21,738 bases of DNA from JAMXLO01 sp035569235 (GCA_035569235.1 DATMND010000213.1:1-21738), one strand, 5' to 3'. Positions 8,588 through 16,144 are shown, counted from the stretch's first letter. Notes: generated by a model not told the origin, from the sequence alone. Numbers and translations: made by a program.

Positions 8588-8664
8588 CCACAGAGGGCCA
8601 CTGAGAAGGTAAGGAATGCGCTTCGCGCGAAGCGCCTATTTTCTTTCTCGGTGGCTCTCTGTGG
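8588..8664. repeat. Large imperfect palindrome with nested 18-bp perfect palindrome
   Basis: The outer arms 8588-8607 and 8645-8664 pair over 20 positions with two mismatches (CACAGAGGGCCACTGAGAA against TTCTCGGTGGCTCTCTGTG). The centre 8618-8635 is a perfect 18-bp palindrome (GCGCTTCGC and its complement). A degenerate direct copy of the right arm follows at about 8667-8687. The element fills most of the rluB-rsmD gap. It resembles the CACAGAG/CTCTGTG dispersed palindromes known from many bacterial genomes. It could act as a terminator, an mRNA-stability hairpin or a REP/MITE-like sequence. Confidence 0.75.
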
Positions 8665-8718
8665 AATCTCGGTGCTCTCCGTGTGGAAACCTGCTTTCTT
8701 TCAAACCCGTCCAAGCCA

Positions 8719-9450
8719 TTACCCCTCGCGCGGCAATTGATCGCGCAACACGCGGGCCGGCACCTCGTCCACCGCGCCGCGCGGCAGCGTGCCGAGCTGG
8801 AATGGCCCGTACGCAATCCGGATCAGCCGCGTCACGGCAAGCCCGAGATGCGCCATCACGCGGCGGATCTCACGGTTACGGCCCTCGTGCAGGCTGACGG
8901 TGAGCCAGGCATTGTCGCCCTTGCGCGAATCGAGCCCCGCATCGATCGCGCCGTAATGCGCGCCGTCGATGGTGATGCCCCTGGCGAGCGACGCCAATCC
9001 GTGCGGGTCCGGAATGCCGTGCACGCGCACGCGATAGCGCCGAATCCAGCCGGTTGCCGGCAGCTCCAGCTTACGGGCGAGTGTGCCGTCATTGGTGAGC
9101 AGCAGCAGGCCCTCACTGGTCAGATCGAGCCGGCCGATGCTGACCACGCGTGGCAGCCCGGGCGGCAGTTTTTCGAATACCGTCGGCCGCCCCTGCGGAT
9201 CGCGATGTGTCGTCACCAGGCCGACCGGCTTGTGATAGCGCCACAGCCGCGTTCGTTCCGGCGCATCCACCACCATGCCGTTCACCACGACGATGTCGCC
9301 GGGCGACACGAAGGTGGCCGGGTGCGTCACCCGCGTGTTGTTCAGAACGACGTGCCCCTCTACGAGCAGGCGTTCGGCGTCACGACGGCTGGTCACGCCG
9401 GCGCGCGCGAGCCATTTGGCGATGCGTTCCCCGCGGAGGGGATCGCTCAT
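8719..9450 (-). CDS. rluB: 23S rRNA pseudouridine synthase, RluB/RsuA family
   Basis: This 243-aa enzyme has an N-terminal S4 RNA-binding domain (residues about 7-60, ERIAKWLARAGVTSRRDAE). The catalytic domain has the family motif GRLDLTSEGLLLLTNDG with catalytic Asp109. The C-terminal EGRNREIRRVMAHLGLAVTR box is diagnostic of the RsuA/RluB/E/F group. It isomerises a specific uridine to pseudouridine in rRNA; RluB (23S U2605) is the usual alphaproteobacterial assignment, but RsuA-like specificity cannot be excluded. The ATG at 9450 overlaps the stop of the upstream amidotransferase gene (ATGA), implying translational coupling. The frame is open to 9522, but the S4 domain starts just after 9450. 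Confidence 0.92.
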   Translation of the reverse strand: MSDPLRGERIAKWLARAGVTSRRDAERLLVEGHVVLNNTRVTHPATFVSPGDIVVVNGMVVDAPERTRLWRYHKPVGLVTTHRDPQGRPTVFEKLPPGLPRVVSIGRLDLTSEGLLLLTNDGTLARKLELPATGWIRRYRVRVHGIPDPHGLASLARGITIDGAHYGAIDAGLDSRKGDNAWLTVSLHEGRNREIRRVMAHLGLAVTRLIRIAYGPFQLGTLPRGAVDEVPARVLRDQLPREG

Positions 9451-10169
9451 ACGCGGCAGGCGGCGACCAGCGCGTCGAAGATGCGGCGGTCGCCGGGGTC
9501 GATGAAGAATTCGGGATGCCACTGCACGCCGAGGCAGAAGCGGTAGCGCGCGTCTTCCACGCCCTCGATCACGTGGTCGGGTGCGATGGCGTTCACCACG
9601 GCGAACGGACCCGGATCGCGTACCGCCTGATGGTGCGCCGAGTTCACCCGCATCGCGTCGGCGCCGACGATGCGGTGCAGCAGCGTGCCGCTGGTAATGG
9701 CGACAGGGTGTCCGGCTTCGTGGCGCGGATTGGTCTGCTCGTGTTCCAGCGGATCGGCGATCGCGTCGGGGATGTGCTGGATCAGCGTGCCGCCCAGCGC
9801 CACCGCCAGAAGCTGCTCGCCGCCGCAGATGCCAAGCACCGGCATGCCGCGCTCCAGCGACCCGTTGGTGAGCGCCAGTTCGGCGGCGGTGCGGCGTTCC
9901 TTCAGCGTCACCGTCGCGTGCCGGTCGCCGTCGCCGTACAGCGCGGGATCGACATCGAACGCGCCGCCGGTGACGACCAGCGCGTCGATGCGGTCGAGAT
10001 ACGCGGCGGCAAGCGGCGCATCGTGGGGCAGGGCGATCGGCAGTCCACCAGCCGCGACGATGGCATCGGCGTAGTTCTGCCGGATCGCGTACCAGGGGTA
10101 TTTCGAATAGCCGCCCGGCTGTTCGGAATCGAGCGTCACGCCGATCACCGGCCGCCTGATGGTGTTCAT
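9447..10169 (-). CDS. Peptidase C26 / gamma-glutamyl-gamma-aminobutyrate hydrolase-like amidotransferase
   Basis: This 240-aa class-I glutamine-amidotransferase-fold hydrolase begins RRPVIGVTLDSE and has VVTGGAFDVDPALYG, typical of the PuuD-like C26 family. The nucleophile is C115 in GICGGEQLL, and the His/Glu pair is H218/E220 in WHPEF. Relatives cleave gamma-glutamyl bonds, for example gamma-glutamyl-GABA in putrescine use, but no other polyamine gene is nearby, so the substrate is open. The start at 10169 lies 10 bp after the CMD-family gene, and its stop overlaps the pseudouridine synthase start. A three-gene operon is therefore likely. The frame extends to 10232, but those residues overlap the upstream gene. 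Confidence 0.92.
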   Translation of the reverse strand: MNTIRRPVIGVTLDSEQPGGYSKYPWYAIRQNYADAIVAAGGLPIALPHDAPLAAAYLDRIDALVVTGGAFDVDPALYGDGDRHATVTLKERRTAAELALTNGSLERGMPVLGICGGEQLLAVALGGTLIQHIPDAIADPLEHEQTNPRHEAGHPVAITSGTLLHRIVGADAMRVNSAHHQAVRDPGPFAVVNAIAPDHVIEGVEDARYRFCLGVQWHPEFFIDPGDRRIFDALVAACRV

Positions 10170-10179
10170 GGCGGACTTG

Positions 10180-10755
10180 CTAGACCTCGCCCCCGTGGCT
10201 CGGCAAGGCTGGCAGCGGCGGCGTGGCGCCATCGGGCACCCCGATCTCGTGCGCGTTCAACGTCAGCGCGACCATCGAGTAGTAGCCGATCAGCGCGGTG
10301 AGTTCGACGATGCCGGCTGTGCCATAGGCTGAGAGGATGCGCTGGTAGGTTGCGTCGGTGGCATGATGGCGCTGCAGCAGTTCGGTGGCGTAGTCGTGGA
10401 TGGCCTGCTCGTCCGGCGCCTGGAACGTGTCGGCGCCGTGGCGCAGGGTCTCGATCGACTGGGCCGACAGTCCCGCGTTCCGCGCCTCCGCTTCGTGGGA
10501 AAACCACTCGAACTGACAATCCCTGTGCCGGCCGGTGAGCAGGATGACGAACTCGCGCAGGCGCGGGGGGAAACTGGAGTTGAAGCGCAGGACGAGGCCG
10601 AGGTCCGACCATTTTTCGGCCAGGTCCGGCCGGTGCATGGCGGCGGCCAACGGTCCGATCGGGGGCGAGCGGCGCGGCCCCGACATCATTGCGTCATGGA
10701 CCCGGCGTTGCGCGTCGGTCATGTTGGTTTCCGATACCAGCGGGATGCGAGGCAT
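10180..10755 (-). CDS. Carboxymuconolactone decarboxylase-family (AhpD-like) protein
   Basis: This 191-aa protein has the all-helical CMD fold: an N-terminal P-I-G-P helix region, then PPRLREFVILLTGRHRDCQFEWFSHE, and a C-terminal segment with VELTALIGYYSMVALTLNA. The last is the usual second helical hairpin. The redox CxxC of AhpD is absent; only one Cys lies in the D-C-Q-F-E-W-x-x-H segment. The peroxidase-partner activity of AhpD is thus unlikely, and a lactone or decarboxylase-type or unknown activity fits better. A textbook ribosome site (AAGGAGG) lies 5 bases upstream of the ATG at 10755. It is the first gene of the CMD-amidotransferase-rluB run. Confidence 0.87.
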   Translation of the reverse strand: MPRIPLVSETNMTDAQRRVHDAMMSGPRRSPPIGPLAAAMHRPDLAEKWSDLGLVLRFNSSFPPRLREFVILLTGRHRDCQFEWFSHEAEARNAGLSAQSIETLRHGADTFQAPDEQAIHDYATELLQRHHATDATYQRILSAYGTAGIVELTALIGYYSMVALTLNAHEIGVPDGATPPLPALPSHGGEV

Positions 10756-10856
10756 TTTTTCCTCCTTGGCGGCGTGGTTCGGAGACAGTGTTGCATGTTG
10801 GCCGGATCAGGTCCGGCCATGACGGCAGAAGGCCGGGCTGCGCCCCGAAATTATGG

Positions 10857-11297
10857 ATGACGCCGATGGAGATCGCACTGGGGGAGGCAAGGGCGGCAGC
10901 GGCGCGCGGCGAGGTGCCGGTCGGCGCAGTCGTGGTCGACGCCAGCGGCGCGGTGCTGGCGCGCGCCGGGAACGAAGTGGAAGCGCGGTGCGATCCGACG
11001 GCGCACGCCGAGCTTCTGGCGTTGCGCGCGGCGGCCGCGGCACGCGGTGAGACGCGTCTGCCCGACTGTGAGTTGGTGGTGACGCTCGAGCCGTGCCCGA
11101 TGTGCGCCCAGGCGGCGAGTTTCTTCCGCATCCGACGGTTGACGTTCGGGGCCTATGATCCGAAGGGCGGCGGAGTCGAGCATGGCGCGCGGGTGTTCGA
11201 TGCATCGTCCTGCCATCACCGGCCGGAGGTGATCGGCGGCGTGCGGGAAGGGGAGGCAGCGGCGCTGCTGTGGGCGTTCTTCGCAGAGCGACGGTAG
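10857..11297 (+). CDS. tadA: tRNA-specific adenosine deaminase TadA
   Basis: This 146-aa zinc deaminase has H50-A-E52 (zinc ligand and proton-shuttling Glu) and PCPMC (C80, C83) completing the zinc site. VPVGAVVVD in the N-terminus and the late FGAYDPKGGGVEHG segment are typical of TadA. It converts adenosine 34 to inosine in tRNA-Arg(ACG) at the wobble position and is normally essential. The family motif EPCxMCAGA reads EPCPMCAQA here, a minor variation. The start is uncertain between ATG 10857 and ATG 10866; no strong ribosome site precedes either. It diverges from the CMD-family gene across about 100 bp and converges on the CAP-protein gene with a 21-bp gap. Confidence 0.93.
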   Translation: MTPMEIALGEARAAAARGEVPVGAVVVDASGAVLARAGNEVEARCDPTAHAELLALRAAAAARGETRLPDCELVVTLEPCPMCAQAASFFRIRRLTFGAYDPKGGGVEHGARVFDASSCHHRPEVIGGVREGEAAALLWAFFAERR

Positions 11298-11318
11298 AAT
11301 GGAACAAGCTTCCGGCCG

Positions 11319-11831
11319 TCAATATGGCCGATATCCGATGACGTTCCCCGGCGGGTCGTAGTTGCACACCCAGACTTCTCTTCGCGAGTCGGTGGCGACT
11401 GCACACCCGACAGCATGCGTCTTGCCCCAGACGATCTGCGTGTAGTGGCCGCAGGCACCGCGGCAGGTATTGTTGCGAATATTGTACCCGCGTGCCTCGT
11501 CGGCCCAGTAGGCGACCACCTGAGCCGGCGAGGCCGTGCCGCCGGATATGGCATAGAGGTTCTCGCCGTAGCGGCTGTCACGGCGGTGGTCAAAACTGCC
11601 CTTGGCGATCAGGTGGTTGGCCCAGTCCCGTGCCACCTCGGCAAGTTGGGCGGACCACACCAGCGCCGGGACGCCTACTCTGGCGCGGACCGCGTTGTGC
11701 ACGTCCAGCATGGCCCGGGCGAGCGACGCCGGTGTGCCGTCTCGGCCGGGCGGAGCAGGCGGGCCCCAAGGGTATTGCGCCTCAGCGTTTGTGGCGACTG
11801 CGACAATCAGCAGGGCGTAGAGCGGGCGCAT
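11319..11831 (-). CDS. Secreted CAP (SCP/PR-1) domain protein
   Basis: This 170-aa protein has a short signal peptide (residues 1-18, MRPLYALLIVAVATNAEA, cleavage after AEA). A plant PR-1-like CAP domain follows with all signature blocks: MLDVHNAVRARVGVPALVW, ARDWANHL, GENLY, HYTQIVW and VCNYDPPGN. The paired His/Glu of the CAP cavity and four cysteines (two in NTCRGACG, then VGC and VWVC) are kept, suggesting a disulfide-stabilised periplasmic or extracellular protein. Bacterial CAP proteins have no settled function; lipid binding and surface roles are proposed for the superfamily. It starts 14 bp after purD and probably shares its transcript, a functionally odd pairing. The ATG at 11831 is chosen for the signal peptide. 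Confidence 0.9.
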   Translation of the reverse strand: MRPLYALLIVAVATNAEAQYPWGPPAPPGRDGTPASLARAMLDVHNAVRARVGVPALVWSAQLAEVARDWANHLIAKGSFDHRRDSRYGENLYAISGGTASPAQVVAYWADEARGYNIRNNTCRGACGHYTQIVWGKTHAVGCAVATDSRREVWVCNYDPPGNVIGYRPY

Positions 11832-11845
11832 GTCGTGAAGACACG

Positions 11846-13123
11846 CTATCCGCCGCTGAGCGCGCGTCCGCCGATGTCGGTGCGGCAAAATCCTTCCGGC
11901 CAGTCGATGACGCCAATCGCCGCGTAGGCTGCATTGCGCGCGGCAAGCAGGTCCGCGCCGGTGGCGCATACCGTCAGCACGCGGCCGCCCGTCGCGCGGA
12001 GACGGCCCTGCGCATCCGCTTCGGTGCCGGCGTGAAAGATCTGCACACCCGGGACCACCGTTGCGCGATCCAATCCGCGGATTTCGCTGCCGCGTTCCGG
12101 CGCTTCGGGATAGCCGCGCGCCGCCATCACCACGGCGATCGACGCGTCATCGTTCCACCGCAGGTCGAAGTTCTTCAACTCGCCATCATACGCGGCCTGC
12201 AGCGCCGGCAGCAGATCGGACTTCAACCGCAGCACCAGCGCCTGGCACTCCGGGTCGCCGAACCGAACGTTGAATTCGATCAGCTTGACGCCTGCGCTCG
12301 TCAGCATCAGCCCGGCATACAGAATGCCCCGAAACGGCGTGCCGCGCCGCGCCATCTCGGCCAGCGCGGGGCGGACGATGCCGTCCATCGCCGCGTCCTG
12401 CAGCGCGGGGGAAAACGCCGGCGTTGGCGAATAGGAACCCATCCCTCCGGTGTTCGGCCCAACATCGCCATCGCCGACGCGCTTGTGGTCCTGCGCGGCG
12501 CCAAGCGGCAGCGCCGTCTCGCCATCGCACAGCGCGAACAGCGACACCTCCTCGCCGACCAGGCATTCCTCGATCACCACTGACGCGCCCGCCTCGCCGA
12601 ACGTCCGCGCCTCCATCATCGCGTCGATCGCCGCCAGGGCCTCCGCCGCGGTGGCCGCCACCACGACGCCCTTGCCGGCGGCAAGGCCGTCCGCCTTCAC
12701 CACAACCGGCGCGCCTCGGTGGCGGACAAATTCCCGCGCTGCCTCCGCATCGTCGAACCGCTCCCACAGGGCGGTGGGAATGCCCGCGGCGTCGCACAGT
12801 TCCTTGGTGAACGTCTTGCTGCCTTCCAGCCGCGCCGCTTCGCGCGAGGGACCGATGCAGGGGATGCCCGCCTCCTCCATCGCATCGGCGATGCCGGCGA
12901 CCAGTGGAGCCTCGGGGCCGGGCACCACAAGGTCGATCTCGTTGTCCTGGGCGAAGGCGACCAGGGCGGCAAAATCCAGCACGCCGATCGACACACATTC
13001 CGCGACCTCGGCGATGCCCGGGTTGCCTGGCGCGCACCACAGCTTCGTCAGCAGCGGGCTGCCGGCGATCGCCCAGCAGAGCGCATGCTCCCGGCCGCCC
13101 GAACCGACCACCAGCACCCGCAT
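11846..13123 (-). CDS. purD: Phosphoribosylamine--glycine ligase (GAR synthetase)
   Basis: This 425-aa ATP-grasp enzyme catalyses the second step of de novo purine synthesis (phosphoribosylamine + glycine + ATP to GAR). It begins MRVLVVGSGGREHALCW, the family N-terminus. It has VPGPEAPLVAGIADAMEE, GPSREAARLEGSKTF, the ATP-grasp VVKADGLAAGKGVV, and the metal/substrate block IEFNVRFGDPECQ. Length equals the usual 420-430. A good ribosome site (GAGGAGAG) precedes the ATG at 13123. The gene is transcribed away from the GFA gene and is followed after 14 bp by the CAP-protein gene. Confidence 0.98.
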   Translation of the reverse strand: MRVLVVGSGGREHALCWAIAGSPLLTKLWCAPGNPGIAEVAECVSIGVLDFAALVAFAQDNEIDLVVPGPEAPLVAGIADAMEEAGIPCIGPSREAARLEGSKTFTKELCDAAGIPTALWERFDDAEAAREFVRHRGAPVVVKADGLAAGKGVVVAATAAEALAAIDAMMEARTFGEAGASVVIEECLVGEEVSLFALCDGETALPLGAAQDHKRVGDGDVGPNTGGMGSYSPTPAFSPALQDAAMDGIVRPALAEMARRGTPFRGILYAGLMLTSAGVKLIEFNVRFGDPECQALVLRLKSDLLPALQAAYDGELKNFDLRWNDDASIAVVMAARGYPEAPERGSEIRGLDRATVVPGVQIFHAGTEADAQGRLRATGGRVLTVCATGADLLAARNAAYAAIGVIDWPEGFCRTDIGGRALSGG

Positions 13124-13331
13124 CGCACTCTCCTCGCTTCAATCGCGACCGCCTCTATGACCCAGAATCCTCAGATCGCGAAACATGGCTCCGGGCATTT
13201 CCGATCGACCACGCGCTTGCTCCAACCGGCCCGATTTCCTGTTGCCCAAGACGCCCCGAGGCCCGACGCTCACTCCACAAGCTGGGAAGCCAGGGATTCT
13301 CGACGAGCATCAGTGAAGACAGGAGGCGCGA
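13124..13331. promoter_or_regulatory. Divergent intergenic region purD / GFA gene
   Basis: These 208 bases lie between divergent start codons and should contain both promoters. The clear ribosome sites (for purD just above 13123, and AGGAGG at 13321-13326 for the GFA gene) mark the ends. No purine-repressor-like operator or riboswitch structure is evident by eye. Confidence 0.4.
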
Positions 13332-13739
13332 ATGAAAGTCACCGGTGGGTGCCATTGCGGGCACATCACATACGAGGCAGAGGTCGACCCGTGGACGGTC
13401 AGGGTCTGTCACTGCACCGATTGCCAGAAACTGACTGGCACGGCGTTTCGCGCCACCATCCCAAGCCTGCCGGGGACGTTCGCGCTGAAGAGCGGTACGC
13501 CGAAGATCTACCTCAAAACCGCGGAAAGCGGGAACAAGCGCGTCCACGCGTTCTGCCCGGAATGCGGCACGCCGATCTATGCCACCTCGCCCGAGCCGAA
13601 CCCGTCAGCCTACGGATTGCGCGTCGGCGGGATCGACCAGCGCGCTCAACTCGCCCCGCCGGCGCGTCAGCAATGGTGCCGCTCGGCGCTGCCCTGGTCG
13701 ATGGACCTGACCCAGATCGAGCGGGTCGAGGGGCAGTAG
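13332..13739 (+). CDS. GFA-family (Mss4-like) zinc protein
   Basis: This 135-aa protein carries the GFA/Mss4-like zinc signature: C7-H-C9 (GGCHCG), C26-H-C28-x-x-C31 (CHCTDC) and C75-x-x-C78 (FCPECGTPIY). It therefore matches the glutathione-dependent formaldehyde-activating enzyme superfamily by fold. Most short stand-alone members are not proven to act on S-hydroxymethylglutathione, so the safe call is GFA-domain protein of unknown activity. AGGAGG lies 5 bases upstream of the ATG at 13332. It is followed 58 bp later by the DUF983 gene on the same strand. Confidence 0.92.
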   Translation: MKVTGGCHCGHITYEAEVDPWTVRVCHCTDCQKLTGTAFRATIPSLPGTFALKSGTPKIYLKTAESGNKRVHAFCPECGTPIYATSPEPNPSAYGLRVGGIDQRAQLAPPARQQWCRSALPWSMDLTQIERVEGQ

Positions 13740-13797
13740 TTGCCAACCGCGCGGTCGCTTGCCGAGGCGGCCAACCTGACCCCATGATCCAATCCCG

Positions 13798-14169
13798 ATG
13801 GCCGATGAGAAGTCGCTCTGGACGGGACTGAAACGCGGGCTCGCTCGCCGCTGCCCCAATTGCGGCAAGGGGCAACTGCTCCGCGGCTATTTGACCGTCC
13901 GCTCGCCCTGCGAAGTTTGTGGCAACGACAACTTGGCCTATCCGTCCGATGATTTTCCGCCATATCTGACCGTCTTCGTTGCCGGGCACGTCATAGTCGC
14001 GCTCTTCATATGGACGGACAACGTCTATGAGCCTCCGCTCTGGGTGGAATTCGCGATCTGGCTGCCGGTGACGGTCCTCATGTGCCTCGCGTTGCTGCCG
14101 TTCATGAAGGGTGCGGCGGTCGGCTTGTGCTGGGCCATGAATATCGTCCGCCAGGCGTCGGCGACGTGA
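13798..14169 (+). CDS. DUF983-family membrane protein
   Basis: This 123-aa protein begins with a zinc-ribbon-like N-terminus: C19-P-N-C22 (RRCPNCGKG) and C38-E-V-C41. Two transmembrane helices follow, at about residues 56-73 (YLTVFVAGHVIVALFIW) and 83-103 (AIWLPVTVLMCLALLPF). This is the standard layout of DUF983, a small inner-membrane family found near cytochrome oxidase or other genes in alphaproteobacteria and still uncharacterised. Its stop overlaps a GTG start of the next gene (GTGA), so the two are probably translationally coupled. No strong ribosome site precedes the ATG at 13798. Confidence 0.88.
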   Translation: MADEKSLWTGLKRGLARRCPNCGKGQLLRGYLTVRSPCEVCGNDNLAYPSDDFPPYLTVFVAGHVIVALFIWTDNVYEPPLWVEFAIWLPVTVLMCLALLPFMKGAAVGLCWAMNIVRQASAT

Positions 14170-14588
14170 CCTCCGGCGAAACCGGCTTGCCGGTGCTCGA
14201 GTACCGGGAGATCAACGCCCATCTGCGGACAAACACGACTGCGTTCGTCAACTGGTTCAGCTTTTTCCTGACATCCAGCCTCGTGGCGGCAATCGCCTTT
14301 CTCGCCACCGGCGAGCACCGAGAAGGGCTGCGAGGGCTCGCGCTGCGGTATGGCGTGCCGATCGCCTGCCTGATGCTGCACGTCATCGCCCTCGCCGGCA
14401 TCCTGATCTTCCGGCACTACGTCACCGCCGCGCATTGCAAGCTTGACGAGATTGTCGGGGTCCTTGGCGACACCGGCGGCTCGCCGGTCCCGGTGCGGTT
14501 CACGCTCTGGATGACCCATTTGATGGCAGCAGGGTTTGTAGTGTCGTACTTCGCATGGTTCGCGTTGCTCTTGCTTCCCCAGGACTGA
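14166..14588 (+). CDS. Small membrane protein coupled to DUF983 gene
   Basis: This 140-aa protein has three transmembrane segments (FVNWFSFFLTSSLVAAIAFL, then GVPIACLMLHVIALAGILIF, then an C-terminal helix ending AWFALLLL). I do not recognise the family. The soluble N-terminus (PVLEYREINAHLRTNTTAF) would precede helix 1, and a 30-residue loop separates helices 2 and 3. I choose the GTG at 14166 because it overlaps the DUF983 stop by 4 bp (GTGA). The frame also has an ATG at 14082, but that stretch runs inside DUF983. Coupling suggests the two small membrane proteins work together. Confidence 0.7.
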   Translation: MTSGETGLPVLEYREINAHLRTNTTAFVNWFSFFLTSSLVAAIAFLATGEHREGLRGLALRYGVPIACLMLHVIALAGILIFRHYVTAAHCKLDEIVGVLGDTGGSPVPVRFTLWMTHLMAAGFVVSYFAWFALLLLPQD

Positions 14589-14626
14589 TGCGATCGACGG
14601 CGTGCGTTCTGACCCGCGGAGCGCGC

Positions 14627-14718
14627 TCACTGTCGTCATCCCCGCGATCACTGTCGTCATCCCCGCGAAAGCGGGGACCCAGGCCGCAACTGGGTCCCCG
14701 CTTTCGCGGGGATGACGA
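14627..14718. repeat. Perfect 29-bp inverted repeat plus tandem 21-bp copies (REP-like)
   Basis: The arms 14654-14682 and 14690-14718 are perfect complements over 29 bp with a 7-base loop (GCCGCAA). Each arm also contains its own small hairpin (CCCCGC GAAA GCGGGG), so the element could fold as one long stem or as two side stems. Immediately upstream, a 21-bp unit (starting TCACTGTCGTCATCCCCGC) occurs twice in tandem at 14627-14647 and 14648-14668, the second overlapping the left arm. It lies between the membrane-protein gene and the convergent MBL gene. The GTCATCCCCGCGAAAGCGGGG type of palindrome is a common dispersed intergenic repeat in proteobacteria and can double as a bidirectional terminator. 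Confidence 0.85.
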
Positions 14719-14767
14719 TAGTAGCAGCAGTTCTTGTGGCAACTGGCGCGGATAATTCGCAGCGCAT

Positions 14768-16042
14768 CTATGCCGATGATCGAGCCTCCGCATCCCGTCG
14801 ATAGACCTCGAAGATCGCTTTACCGATCAGGGATGTTTCCGCCGCTGCACATCGCGCGTAGACCTTCGCGCGCACGGCCTGAATTTCCGCCGACGCCGGC
14901 GCAGCGGTGCTCGCCAACTCGATCAGATGCGCCGCCAACCGGGCCCTCCCGGCTTCAGCAAGCGCGCCGGCGCGGTCGGCCAATGTTGCAGCACCTCCAG
15001 CCAAGGCCGCGATCTCGCCCGCCAGTTCGGCTGACGGCGCGGGTTTGAGATGCGCCGGATTGCCATCGAACCACCCCGCATAGAGATGCCAGATGCCGCG
15101 GACGACAAACTCCGGGTCATCGTATTTCGGCAGCAGGTAGGGCTTCGCGAGCAGCTCCCTGGGCGCGGACACCGCGTGCAGGATCGCATCCAGCCCGCTG
15201 CCATGGTTCATCAGTTCGAGCGTCTGCCGGACGAGGCTCTCCAGCACGCGGGCGCCGTCGCTCAGCATCTGGGCCGCGCGCTCGCGGCCGAACACCACCG
15301 GACCATGGCCGGGTATCAGCACATCCGGCTCCAACGCCTGCATCTGTCGCAGCGCGGCAGCCCAATCCGCTGCGTAACGCTGGACCTTGCGCGGGTTGCC
15401 CACATTCGGGAACATCCAGATCACAAAATCTCCGCTCGCCAGAACGCGGCGTTCGGGTAACCACACGAAGGTGGCATCGTCGGTCTCGCCTCGGCCGTGG
15501 AACAGCTCGATCCTCTCCCCGCCGATCATCAGCACGAGGGCGTCGTCATAAATCTCATCAGGGCGCCGCTGGCCGATGGGGTAGACGTAGCCTGGGTAAT
15601 TGAATTGCTGTCCCTGCACGATGCTGTTGAAACCGTGCGTCGCTTCGTACCGGCTCAATCGGCGCAGCACATTTCTATGCGCGATGACACGCGGCCGAGG
15701 GATGCCCCTGGTGTCGGCTTCCTGATCGATAAGCGTGATGCCGCTTGTGTGGTCGATATGGCCATGCGTGTAGATCACGGTGTGGATGGGGCTGTTGTCC
15801 CAACGCCGGATTGCGGCAAGGGTCTTGGCTGCCGTGTCCGGTTTGGCCGTGTCGACAAAGACCAGCCCGGCCGCTGTGCGGATGACGGTGACGGAGCCGC
15901 ACAGGTAGGTCGTGTGGACGGAGATGATGTTTTCGGCGACCGAGGTGACAGCGCAGTCGGAGACGGCCTGCGTCCACTCTTCCATTTGCGCTGTGCCGTT
16001 CCAGAGTCGCTCGAAAAGCTGGTCCTGTTGCATAGCACTCAT
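14768..16042 (-). CDS. Alkylsulfatase-like metallo-beta-lactamase-fold hydrolase
   Basis: This 424-aa protein has an N-terminal metallo-beta-lactamase fold with the zinc motif H93-x-H95-x-D97-H98 (YTHGHIDHTSG), later ETDDATFVW and PGHGPVVFG supplying further ligands. After it comes an alkyl-sulfatase-type dimerisation domain (about residues 300-400, with WHLYAGWFDGNPAHLKP). It resembles Pseudomonas SdsA1/yeast BDS1 but lacks their C-terminal SCP2-like substrate domain and any secretion signal. It is therefore a cytoplasmic short relative; sulfatase activity is not assured. ATG 16042 follows a GGGGA; ATG 16033 and upstream in-frame 16093 are alternatives. It converges on the membrane-protein gene across the palindromic repeat, and lies 102 bp downstream of the HNH-helicase gene on the same strand. 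Confidence 0.85.
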   Translation of the reverse strand: MSAMQQDQLFERLWNGTAQMEEWTQAVSDCAVTSVAENIISVHTTYLCGSVTVIRTAAGLVFVDTAKPDTAAKTLAAIRRWDNSPIHTVIYTHGHIDHTSGITLIDQEADTRGIPRPRVIAHRNVLRRLSRYEATHGFNSIVQGQQFNYPGYVYPIGQRRPDEIYDDALVLMIGGERIELFHGRGETDDATFVWLPERRVLASGDFVIWMFPNVGNPRKVQRYAADWAAALRQMQALEPDVLIPGHGPVVFGRERAAQMLSDGARVLESLVRQTLELMNHGSGLDAILHAVSAPRELLAKPYLLPKYDDPEFVVRGIWHLYAGWFDGNPAHLKPAPSAELAGEIAALAGGAATLADRAGALAEAGRARLAAHLIELASTAAPASAEIQAVRAKVYARCAAAETSLIGKAIFEVYRRDAEARSSA

Positions 16043-16144
16043 TCCCCGGTCGCGTGAGCCTGCCCGGTGATAGCGCGAGGCGGTGGAGTGCACAAAGGCA
16101 TGGATGTGCAGGTCTCAAGAGATTTGCAGCGGCTTTCTTGTTAC

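Noticed and set aside
11492..12583. 363-codon plus frame across the CAP and purD genes
   Set aside because: Antisense to two well-supported genes and Arg-rich without motifs.
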